Notes under the pieces: model-generated
Told to the model about the DNA's origin: nothing
The model's input: only the letters and a program-made list of their open reading frames with translations
The model's database searches: none
Assembly: GCA_009691645.1 (NCBI GenBank)
Contig: SIAT01000131.1
Span: 1-5,218, forward strand
Origin: Pedosphaera sp.
GTDB lineage: Bacteria > Verrucomicrobiota > Verrucomicrobiia > Limisphaerales > SIAT01
DNA length: 5,218 nt
Reading direction: 5' to 3'
Position numbers and translations under genes: made by a program
Shown here: positions 1-5,218 of the stretch, piece after piece
How the letters are laid out: each line of letters opens with the position of its first letter
Numbering within the stretch: the stretch's first letter is position 1

Positions 1-53
1 TGGACGGATAAAAACTGTGTCGGCCGCGAATGGAGCGATGGTTTTCCAGCGCA
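1..53. other. Short non-coding end, nothing recognised
   Basis: These 53 bases follow the stop codon of the ATPase gene. I see no convincing gene start, strong hairpin or terminator. A CGGCCG palindrome followed by a T-run on the minus strand is too short to call. Confidence 0.4.
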
Positions 54-1535
54 TCAGACGATGCCGGAACTGATCTGGATGCCCTGAAACCACATGTTGA
101 GCTGCTGTTTGTTGGAGCACTTCTCGAAGGCGACTTCCTTGGTGATGACGCCTTGCTCCACCAACTCGTACATGCATCGGTTGAAGGTGATCATCCCGTC
201 CTCGCGACTCACCTCGATGCAGACGTGGAGCTTGTTCAACTCGCCGTCGAAGATCTTCTGCCGCACGAGCGGTGTGCCGATCATGATCTCCTGCGCGGGG
301 ACCATCCCGCCGCCGATTTTCGGACACATGCGCTGGGCGATGGCGCCGCGGAGCACGTCGGCAATGGATTTGCGCACGGACTCGCGCTCTTCCATCGGAT
401 AGAAATCAAGCAAGCGGCCGGGCACGGTGGAGGCCGCCGTGGTGTGGATGGTGGAGAGCACCATCGTGCCGGTGTCAGCGGCGCGAAGAGCGGCCTGGAT
501 GGAAATCTGGTCGCGCAACTCGCCGACCAGCACCACGTCCGGATCCTCGCGCAACGCGCTCTTCAGGGCGCGCTGGAAAGTCATCGTGTCGATGCCCACC
601 TCACGCTGTTCAATCACACATTGTTGATCGGGAAACACGAACTCAACAGGGTCCTCGATGGTGATGATGTGTTTCCGATAATTGCAGTTCAGATGCTGAA
701 CCATCGCACCCATCGTCGTGGATTTACCGGAACCGGTGGTGCCGGCCAGCAACACCAACCCGCGATCGGCCTCGGCGAGCGTGAGGCACAAGGGCGAGAT
801 GCCGAGCTGCGAAGCGGTGGGGATGTTGCTCTTGATGTAACGCATCGCGAGCGCCCACTTGCCGCAGGCCGAGAAGGCGCTCACACGGAAGCGCCCGTAC
901 TTCGGGTTTTGGAACGAGAAGTCCGCCTCGCGATCCTTCTCCAAATCGGGGATTTGATGCGGTGGAATCATCGAGCGAATGACCTTCTCCATCCATCGCC
1001 GCGTCGGAATCGGAAAATCACGGTCGCGCAGAGCGCGGCTGATACGGAAATGGATCGGGGCATCTTCCTTCAAATGCAGATCGGCGCAGTTGGTGTTGAC
1101 GGCATCCTGAATGATCTCATCGAAGAGCCGTAAATCCTCGTCCTCGATGGCGATGTCCGGCTTCGTCTCGGTCTTCTCCGCCATCCCCGCCGGGAAGTTC
1201 ATGGAGAAATGCTTTTTCTTCTCCTCCTCCGGCGGCTCTTCGTTCTCGGGTTCTTCGGGAGCGGGTGCAGCGTCTTCGGCGACAGGTTCGGCGGGGGGAG
1301 CGTTGGGGTCCGCGTTCGGATCTGCGTATGCTACTTCGCCCTCGACGGGCTGCTCCTCGGCATACTCAACGGGATCGCCCTCAGCCGGCTGGCCTTCAGC
1401 GTAAACCTCGCCCTCGACGGGCGCTTCGGCGTATTGCGCTTGGCCTTGTTCGACCTGCTCAGGCTGGCCCTCGGTGTAAGCCACTTCGGCTTGTGCCGGT
1501 TGGTTCTCCACGTTTTGAGAGCTCATCGAGGCCAT
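54..1535 (-). CDS. PilT/PilU-type ATPase with acidic disordered N-terminal extension
   Basis: This is a hexameric type II/IV secretion ATPase of the PilT/PilU kind, which in type IV pilus systems powers pilus retraction at the inner-membrane base. With the ATG at 1535 the protein has 493 residues. Residues 1-105 contain no Lys, Arg or His, are rich in Glu, Pro, Gln, Ala and Tyr, and carry degenerate repeats (PVEGEV at 39-44 and 63-68). The ATPase core begins near 130. It shows Walker A GTTGSGKS (265-272), an Asp box ITIEDPVEF (291-299), Walker B with catalytic Glu in DPDVVLVGELRD (331-342) and a His box STIHTTAAS (361-369). The PilB-type Cys4 zinc site is absent. The AIRNLIRE motif of classical PilT is not visible, and the C-terminal part (FNRCMYELVEQG) looks closer to PilU. 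An ATG at 1526 (490 aa) is equally possible. A TTG at 1589 is less likely, and none of the three has a clear ribosome binding site. No other pilus gene is in view, so the retraction role is inferred from family. Confidence 0.9.
   Translation of the reverse strand: MASMSSQNVENQPAQAEVAYTEGQPEQVEQGQAQYAEAPVEGEVYAEGQPAEGDPVEYAEEQPVEGEVAYADPNADPNAPPAEPVAEDAAPAPEEPENEEPPEEEKKKHFSMNFPAGMAEKTETKPDIAIEDEDLRLFDEIIQDAVNTNCADLHLKEDAPIHFRISRALRDRDFPIPTRRWMEKVIRSMIPPHQIPDLEKDREADFSFQNPKYGRFRVSAFSACGKWALAMRYIKSNIPTASQLGISPLCLTLAEADRGLVLLAGTTGSGKSTTMGAMVQHLNCNYRKHIITIEDPVEFVFPDQQCVIEQREVGIDTMTFQRALKSALREDPDVVLVGELRDQISIQAALRAADTGTMVLSTIHTTAASTVPGRLLDFYPMEERESVRKSIADVLRGAIAQRMCPKIGGGMVPAQEIMIGTPLVRQKIFDGELNKLHVCIEVSREDGMITFNRCMYELVEQGVITKEVAFEKCSNKQQLNMWFQGIQISSGIV
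1336..1422 (-). repeat. Internal direct repeat in the ATPase N-terminal extension
   Basis: The same 15-base string (tcgccctcgacgggc on the plus strand) occurs at 1336-1350 and 1408-1422, exactly 72 bases or 24 codons apart. It encodes the repeated PVEGE segment, with flanking variants of the Y-A-E-G/E-Q-P pattern (residues 20-27, 45-53 and 58-66). A shorter tandem DPNADPNAP follows at 72-80. The in-frame spacing suggests growth by duplication of a codon block rather than a mobile element. Confidence 0.7.
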
Positions 1536-1550
1536 GATAAAGAGTCGGGC

Positions 1551-1606
1551 AAAAAAGCAAAGCCTTGAGTGGCTCGGAAGAAAAACCAACCGGCGAGCGC
1601 AGCGCC
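1551..1606 (-). terminator. Weak U-rich hairpins after fabH
   Basis: The gap between the fabH stop and the ATPase start contains two small stem-loops read on the minus strand. The first is GGCG/CGCC (arms 1606-1603 and 1595-1592, 7-base loop), with a T5 run at 1585-1581 after a 6-base interval. The second is AGCC/GGCT (arms 1574-1571 and 1564-1561, 6-base loop), with a T6 run at 1556-1551. Each stem has only four pairs, so efficient termination is doubtful. They could mark the end of the fab transcription unit or just slow polymerase before the ATPase gene. Confidence 0.3.
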
Positions 1607-1608
1607 AA

Positions 1609-2643
1609 TCACCACTCGATGACGGCCGCAGCCCACGTGAGGCCCGCTCCGAAAGCGACGATCAGCACGAGGTCGCCGCGCTGAATCTTGCCAGTGGCGA
1701 CCGCTTCATCCAGCGCGATGGCGACGGATGCGGCGGAGGTGTTGCCGTACTTGTCGAGGTTCACGAACATCTGCTCAGGCGTGCCGCCGAGACGATCGGC
1801 CACGGCATCGATGATGCGCAGGTTGGCTTGGTGCGGGATGACGAGCTTGATCTGGCTGATATCCAATTCGCAGCGCTGGAGCACCTCGCGCGCGGCCGCA
1901 CACATCGCGTTCACCGCGTTCTTGAAAACATCTTTGCCGTCCATCCGCAGAAAATGCGCGCGATCGCTGACGGATTTCGCTGTCGCGGGACAACGACTGC
2001 CGCCGCCGGGCATCGAGAGTAAATCGGCCTTCGTACCGTCCGATCCCATGCACGTCGCGAGCAGACCGTGCGAGTCAGAGCGGTTCTGCAGAATGGCCGC
2101 GCCCGCGCCGTCGCCGAAGAGCACGCAGGTGTTGCGATCCTTCCAGTCAATGATGGAGGAAAGCTTTTCCGCGCCGATGATCAGCACGGTGTTGTAGGTG
2201 TGAGAATTGATGAACTGCTGCCCGACCTCGAGCGCGTAGATGAAGCCCGAGCAGGCGGCCTCGAGATCGAACGCGGCGGCCCGGTGCGCGCCGATCTTCT
2301 GCTGCACGAGGCAGGCCGTGGCCGGGAACGGCATGTCCGGCGTGATGGTGGCGACGATGATGAGATCGATCTCCTCCGGCTTCACGCCAGCCATCGCCAT
2401 CGCGCGGCGCGCGGCTGCGGCACCGAGGTCGGAAGTAAACTCATCGTCAGCCGCGATGCGCCGCTGCTTGATGCCGGTACGGCTCATGATCCATTCGTCG
2501 GTGGTCTCGACGATTTTCTCGAGATCGGCGTTGGTGAGAATGCGCTCCGGCACGTAAGCGCCGATGCCGGTGATGGAGCAGGTGCGGCCCTTGAAATCGT
2601 GTTTCGCTCGCGGGTGCTGGATTTTCTTCTTGGAGGCGCTCAT
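1609..2643 (-). CDS. fabH: 3-oxoacyl-[acyl-carrier-protein] synthase III (KAS III)
   Basis: FabH condenses acetyl-CoA (or another acyl-CoA primer) with malonyl-ACP in the cytoplasm, the initiating step of type II fatty-acid synthesis. The 344-residue protein has the thiolase fold with the full catalytic triad: Cys131 in EAACSGF, His271 in IPHQAN and Asn301 in YGNTSAAS. The family signature TDEWIMSRTGIKQRRIA lies at 48-64 and a glycine-rich end (FGAGLTWAA) at 331-339. A basic N-terminal extension of about 20 residues (MSASKKK...) precedes the usual first strand (SITGIGAY). No other start codon lies between Met1 and the conserved fold, so this start is well supported. The ATG overlaps the plsX stop in an ATGA, indicating translational coupling, and GGAGG lies 10 bases upstream. 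The genes fabD, fabG and acpP do not follow. Primer specificity cannot be read from the sequence. Confidence 0.97.
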   Translation of the reverse strand: MSASKKKIQHPRAKHDFKGRTCSITGIGAYVPERILTNADLEKIVETTDEWIMSRTGIKQRRIAADDEFTSDLGAAAARRAMAMAGVKPEEIDLIIVATITPDMPFPATACLVQQKIGAHRAAAFDLEAACSGFIYALEVGQQFINSHTYNTVLIIGAEKLSSIIDWKDRNTCVLFGDGAGAAILQNRSDSHGLLATCMGSDGTKADLLSMPGGGSRCPATAKSVSDRAHFLRMDGKDVFKNAVNAMCAAAREVLQRCELDISQIKLVIPHQANLRIIDAVADRLGGTPEQMFVNLDKYGNTSAASVAIALDEAVATGKIQRGDLVLIVAFGAGLTWAAAVIEW

Positions 2644-3677
2644 AAGGCGGCGGCCTCCGATTTCGCAGCAGCCAGTGCAATGTTGGCAGCGGCGATCTCC
2701 CGGCGGATCGCGGTGGTGATATTACTGCGATTGGCGACGACAGCCTGACGGATGGCGTTCATGATGGCCCGTTCGCGCGCCGAACCGTGGCTGATCACCA
2801 CGTCGTTGTTCAACCCCAGCAGCGGCGCGCCGCCGTGATTTTCAGGATCAATGCGCCGCTTGATGGCGCGAAAGGCGTTCTTCGCGAGATAGGCGCCGAC
2901 GAGCCGTTTTGGATTCTTTGTCAGCTCGCTCTTGAGCCAGCCAAACAGATTCGTCGCGAGGCTCTCGCACGTCTTGAGAACAATGTTGCCAACGAAACCG
3001 TTGCAGACCACGACGTCTACGCCGTTGGCGAAAAGGCAGTGTCCCTCGACGTTGCCGATGAAATTCAAATCGAGATTCTTGCAGAGCCGGAAGGTCTCAC
3101 GGGTGAGGTCGTTTCCCTTCACTTCTTCCGTGCCGACACTGAGCACTCCCACGCGGGGGCGCTTGATCCCGAGTGCTTCGCGCGCATACACGTGGCCCAT
3201 CACGGCGAATTGCGCCAGGTGCAGAGGCTTGCACTCGATGTTCGCGCCGGCGTCCAGCAGCACGAATTCGTTCTGCGGCGCGGGGATGACGGTGGCGATG
3301 GCGGGGCGTTCGACCCCTTTGATGGGGCGGAGGCGAATGGTCGCGGCGGTGACAACGCCGCCGGTGTTGCCGGGGGAAACGAGCGCGTCGGCTTGGCCGT
3401 CCTTGACCAACTCCACCGCGCGGGCGATGGAGCAATCCTTCTTTTTGCGGAGACCCGCCAGCGGCTTATCTTCCATCGTCAACACCTCGGAGGCGTGGAC
3501 GACGTGGAGGCGCTTGTCGTGGCAATGGTGCTTGGCGAGCGCGGCCTCGATCCCGGCTTTGTGGCCGACGGCGTAGAGCGCGGAGATTTCCGGGTGAGCC
3601 TCAAGCGCGAGCTTGATGCCGTGGACGACGACCTCGCAGCCGTGGTCCCCGCCCATCACATCCACTGCGATTCGCAT
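2640..3677 (-). CDS. plsX: Phosphate acyltransferase PlsX
   Basis: PlsX converts acyl-ACP and phosphate to acyl-phosphate, the acyl donor that PlsY uses to make lysophosphatidic acid. It is a peripheral membrane-associated enzyme linking fatty-acid and phospholipid synthesis. The 345-residue length is normal for the family. Hallmarks are the N-terminal IAVDVMGGDHG (3-13), the SPGNTGG loop (101-107), LLDAGAN (140-146), VGTEEVKGND (181-190), IGNVEG (207-212), CNGFVGNIVLK (225-235) and GGAPLLGLN (282-290). The Ala-rich tail after about 328 is poorly conserved in the family. The ATG at 3677 gives the canonical N-terminus. No Shine-Dalgarno sequence precedes it; the space is taken by a hairpin plus T-run that ends six bases before the ATG. 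The gene overlaps fabH by four bases and forms a translational pair with it. Confidence 0.97.
   Translation of the reverse strand: MRIAVDVMGGDHGCEVVVHGIKLALEAHPEISALYAVGHKAGIEAALAKHHCHDKRLHVVHASEVLTMEDKPLAGLRKKKDCSIARAVELVKDGQADALVSPGNTGGVVTAATIRLRPIKGVERPAIATVIPAPQNEFVLLDAGANIECKPLHLAQFAVMGHVYAREALGIKRPRVGVLSVGTEEVKGNDLTRETFRLCKNLDLNFIGNVEGHCLFANGVDVVVCNGFVGNIVLKTCESLATNLFGWLKSELTKNPKRLVGAYLAKNAFRAIKRRIDPENHGGAPLLGLNNDVVISHGSARERAIMNAIRQAVVANRSNITTAIRREIAAANIALAAAKSEAAAL
2654..2658 (-). promoter_or_regulatory. Shine-Dalgarno sequence for fabH
   Basis: GGAGG on the minus strand lies inside the 3' end of plsX, 10 bases before the fabH ATG at 2643. It is the clearest ribosome binding site in the window and fixes the fabH start together with the ATGA overlap. 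Confidence 0.65.
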
Positions 3678-3683
3678 AGATGG

Positions 3684-3709
3684 AAAAAGCGCAGGGCGAA
3701 ACCCCGCGC
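3684..3709 (-). terminator. Intrinsic terminator or attenuator between rpmF and plsX
   Basis: Read on the minus strand, the arms GCGCGGGG (3709-3702) and CCCTGCGC (3696-3689) form an 8-pair stem with one G-T wobble and a 5-base loop TTTCG, followed directly by T5 (3688-3684). This is a textbook Rho-independent terminator shape. It lies within the 49-base gap between the rpmF stop and the plsX start. It may end part of the coaD-yceD-rpmF transcripts and leave partial read-through into plsX-fabH. Activity is inferred from shape only, and no antiterminator partner was identified. Confidence 0.65.
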
Positions 3710-3726
3710 TCCGCGAGAAAGCGGAA

Positions 3727-3912
3727 TCAGCCGGCCTGAACGTTCAACACTTGGCGGCCCTTGTAAAAACCACAGGCCGGGCAGACGCGGTGCGGCACAT
3801 GCGGTGCGGCGCACTGCGAGCAGACAGAGAGTTGGGGCAGTTTCAGCACGCTGTTGTAAGCGCGGCGCATTCGCTGGCGGCTGTGCGACGGTTTGCGTTT
3901 AGGTACACCCAT
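3727..3912 (-). CDS. rpmF: Ribosomal protein bL32
   Basis: This is a small protein of the large ribosomal subunit. Its 61 residues match the family length. The N-terminus GVPKRKPSHSRQRMRRA (2-18) is the typical basic rRNA-binding tail. Two CxxC pairs, Cys31/Cys34 (CSQC) and Cys44/Cys47 (CPAC), form the zinc ribbon, so this is the zinc-binding (C+) form of L32. The C-terminal YKGRQVLNV (50-58) is also typical. The ATG at 3912 lies four bases after the yceD stop, in the conserved yceD-rpmF pairing. A hairpin with a T-run follows the stop. Confidence 0.97.
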   Translation of the reverse strand: MGVPKRKPSHSRQRMRRAYNSVLKLPQLSVCSQCAAPHVPHRVCPACGFYKGRQVLNVQAG

Positions 3913-3916
3913 AAAT

Positions 3917-4393
3917 TCAGTCTTTCTTAATCTTCAGTTTGTCCAGCGTCGTCCACGCGGACGGCGTTCCACCCGGTTTCCCGGCTGCGGCTACCGCGGA
4001 TTTCATTCCACGGCATCCCAGCTTACACAGCGGATGCTGCGGAAGGCTGAGGAGAATATCTTCCCGCAAAAATGGAGTCAAGTCCACGAAATCGCCCACG
4101 GTTGCCACCTTATCCTCGCCTTCCAGGGTGAGGTGACAGGCCCAATCGGGGATCTCAATCCGGTACGTGAACCGCTTCAGGCAACGGACGCAATCGCACT
4201 CCAGATCGAGTCGCAGGCTCCCCTGTACCAGCAGCGCAGGCTCGATGGATTGCGCCTCCAGTCGGTAACGCAGCGGCTTGGTGGCGCACATCACTTCCGG
4301 ATCGAGCAGCAATTCCAGCTCCGCCACCGGCAATTCGCCGGCCAGCGTCTGGTCGCCATCCTCCAACTGGCGCACGTTGATTGTCAGCGGCAT
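3917..4393 (-). CDS. yceD: DUF177/YceD family protein
   Basis: This gene belongs to the DUF177 (YceD) family, which is nearly always encoded just before rpmF and has been linked to 23S rRNA accumulation and ribosome assembly. The exact biochemical role is unsettled. With the ATG at 4393 it has 158 residues, normal for the family, and begins 13 bases after the coaD stop. Visible features are the CVRCL motif within CDCVRCLKRF (66-75), the acidic segment FVDLTPFLREDILLSLP (102-118) and the cysteine pair HPLCKLGC (120-127). The usual CPxCG that follows in many homologues is missing; an Ala/Gly/Pro stretch stands there instead. The end, WTTLDKLKIKKD, matches the common W/F-x-x-L-x-x-Lys-rich tail. 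The frame stays open upstream to 4483, but that part overlaps coaD and does not look conserved. No good ribosome binding site is visible, so translation may be coupled to coaD. Confidence 0.85.
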   Translation of the reverse strand: MPLTINVRQLEDGDQTLAGELPVAELELLLDPEVMCATKPLRYRLEAQSIEPALLVQGSLRLDLECDCVRCLKRFTYRIEIPDWACHLTLEGEDKVATVGDFVDLTPFLREDILLSLPQHPLCKLGCRGMKSAVAAAGKPGGTPSAWTTLDKLKIKKD

Positions 4394-4406
4394 CGTCGTG
4401 GCCGGC

Positions 4407-4895
4407 TCAGCGGCGGCGGGGTTTGAGTTTGGCCTTGAGCGCCTTCTCCACATGCGCCGGCACGAAGGGGCTGACCTCGCCACCGAGCCGAGCGACCTCC
4501 TTCACCAGCTTCGAGCTGAGGAAGGTGTAGGCCCCTTTGGGCATCATGAAAATCGTCTCCAACCGCTGGTTCAGCTTGCGGTTCATCAACGCCATCTGGA
4601 ACTCGAACTCGAAATCCGACACCGCGCGAAGCCCGCGGATCACCGCGCAGGCGCCGCGCTGCTGCGCGTACTGCACCAGCAACCCATCGAAGGTGTCCAC
4701 CTCCACGTTCGCCAGCGACTCCAGCGCGCGCACCGCCATCCGCCGCCGCTCAGCCAACGTGAAAAGCGGGCGCTTCGCGTCGTTGCTCGCCACCGCCACG
4801 ACAACGCAGTCGAACAGCTTCGCCGCACGTTCCACCACGTCCATATGCCCGTTGGTGAAGGGGTCGAAGCTGCCGGGGTAGATGACAGTTCTCAC
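4407..4895 (-). CDS. coaD: Phosphopantetheine adenylyltransferase
   Basis: CoaD transfers AMP from ATP to 4'-phosphopantetheine, giving dephospho-CoA, the penultimate step of coenzyme A synthesis in the cytoplasm. The nucleotidyltransferase signature is complete: YPGSFDPFTNGH (6-17) contains the TxGH motif with catalytic His17. RGLRAVSDFEFEFQMALMN (87-105) is the conserved substrate-binding and oligomer region, and FLSSKLVKEVARLGG (125-139) carries the SSxxVKE motif. From the GTG at 4895 the protein has 162 residues, close to the 159 of the E. coli enzyme, and starts right before the first beta strand. The frame stays open upstream to a GTG at 5000 that overlaps the preceding stop codon, but those 35 extra residues are basic and unlike the family. 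The GTG at 4895 has only a weak GGGA about ten bases upstream, so the start is the least certain part of this call. Confidence 0.95.
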   Translation of the reverse strand: MRTVIYPGSFDPFTNGHMDVVERAAKLFDCVVVAVASNDAKRPLFTLAERRRMAVRALESLANVEVDTFDGLLVQYAQQRGACAVIRGLRAVSDFEFEFQMALMNRKLNQRLETIFMMPKGAYTFLSSKLVKEVARLGGEVSPFVPAHVEKALKAKLKPRRR

Positions 4896-4996
4896 AAGTT
4901 CACGTTCCCGATTCGCTGCCCTCCGCGCAAGCTCTTTCCCGAACGGAAACAGCGATTGCTGCGGTTTCTGCGACGCGTATCGCACACGCCGCCGGC

Positions 4997-5218
4997 TCAC
5001 TTCTTCGCCAATCGCGGCAAGCTCGCAGCGGCGACGGCTTGTCCGTGGCGCTTGTCTTTCTCGTCCGGCATGTGGAACTGAATGCGCCCAACCAGCTCGG
5101 GAAACTCCGCGTGCAACACCCCGCGTGCCTCGGCGAGAATCACGTCGCCGCCCGCGCCGCTCGTCACGCGACCCAGCACCAACACATGATCGAAATCGTA
5201 GAAGTCCGCGTAGTGCGC
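4997..5218 (-). CDS. C-terminal fragment of a ROK-like sugar kinase/regulator (partial)
   Basis: Only the last 73 codons are in the window; the gene continues beyond 5218. The frame is open from the first base read. The pattern HVLVLGRVTSGAGGDVILAE (11-30) resembles the C-terminal strand and glycine loop of ROK proteins, and the end, DEKDKRHGQAVAAASLP, resembles the family's 'GAA' helix. This points to a ROK family kinase or regulator, possibly acting on a sugar, but the ATP- and zinc-binding motifs lie outside the window, so function is unproven. The stop at 4999-4997 lies about 100 bases before the preferred coaD start. That spacer shows no clear promoter or hairpin, so read-through into coaD is plausible. 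Confidence 0.5.
   Translation of the reverse strand, partial: AHYADFYDFDHVLVLGRVTSGAGGDVILAEARGVLHAEFPELVGRIQFHMPDEKDKRHGQAVAAASLPRLAKK

Noticed and set aside
30..1133. A 367-codon open frame on the plus strand, opposite the ATPase gene
   Set aside because: It lies entirely antisense to a gene with complete Walker and His-box motifs. Its product is His/Asp/Arg/Leu-rich with no recognisable domain, as expected for a shadow frame in GC-rich DNA.
1536..1589. TTG start at 1589 for the ATPase gene, adding MVFLPSHSRLCFFARLFI
   Set aside because: The hydrophobic-basic stretch could suggest a signal or membrane anchor, but it needs a rare TTG start without a ribosome binding site and overlaps the U-rich hairpin region. 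The ATGs at 1535 and 1526 are more likely.
2787..3902. A 371-codon open frame on the plus strand, opposite plsX and rpmF
   Set aside because: It is antisense to two well-recognised genes, crosses their intergenic hairpin, and its composition is that of a shadow frame.
4919..4924. GGAGGG on the minus strand as a ribosome binding site for coaD
   Set aside because: It lies 23 bases before the GTG at 4895, too far, and no start codon in the coaD frame lies at a suitable distance.
4278..5081. A 267-codon open frame on the plus strand, opposite yceD, coaD and the ROK-like fragment
   Set aside because: It spans three minus-strand reading frames and has no motif of its own, only the His/Arg-rich composition of an antisense frame.
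1..5218. A novel system, mobile element, CRISPR array or RNA gene
   Set aside because: All seven genes belong to known families and the gaps are short. No terminal inverted repeats, spaced palindromic repeats, tRNA-like folds or transposase motifs were seen by eye.

Overview
This window holds seven genes, all on the minus strand. Read in transcription order (high to low coordinates) they are: the 3' end of a ROK-like kinase/regulator gene, coaD, a yceD/DUF177 gene, rpmF, plsX, fabH, and a PilT/PilU-type secretion ATPase gene. The sequence is GC-rich and tightly packed. Nearly every base is coding, and the long plus-strand ORFs are shadows of these genes.

The protein sequences and the order coaD - yceD - rpmF - plsX - fabH next to a PilT-like ATPase suggest a Gram-negative bacterium, most likely of the Verrucomicrobiota (PVC group). 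That placement is an inference from remembered family similarity and gene order, not from a search. Shine-Dalgarno sequences are weak or absent before most starts. The exception is a clear GGAGG before fabH.

Layout: 5218-4997 is the C-terminal end of a ROK-like protein. 4895-4407 is coaD (coenzyme A synthesis). 4393-3917 is yceD/DUF177 (linked to 23S rRNA and ribosome biogenesis). 3912-3727 is rpmF (ribosomal protein L32). Next comes a compact intrinsic-terminator-like hairpin at 3709-3684. 3677-2640 is plsX (acyl-phosphate synthesis for phospholipids). 2643-1609 is fabH (first condensation of fatty-acid synthesis), which overlaps plsX by four bases. A short U-rich gap follows, then 1535-54 is the pilus-type ATPase, which carries an unusual acidic, Pro/Tyr-rich N-terminal extension. 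The last 53 bases hold no recognisable feature.

Functionally this is a conserved housekeeping cluster linking CoA supply, ribosome assembly and membrane lipid/fatty-acid initiation. The fab part stops after fabH: no fabD, fabG or acpP follows, and a motility/secretion ATPase lies there instead. I see no mobile element, CRISPR array, RNA gene or novel defence-type system. The points most worth a second look are the disordered extension on the ATPase and the possible attenuator directly before plsX.
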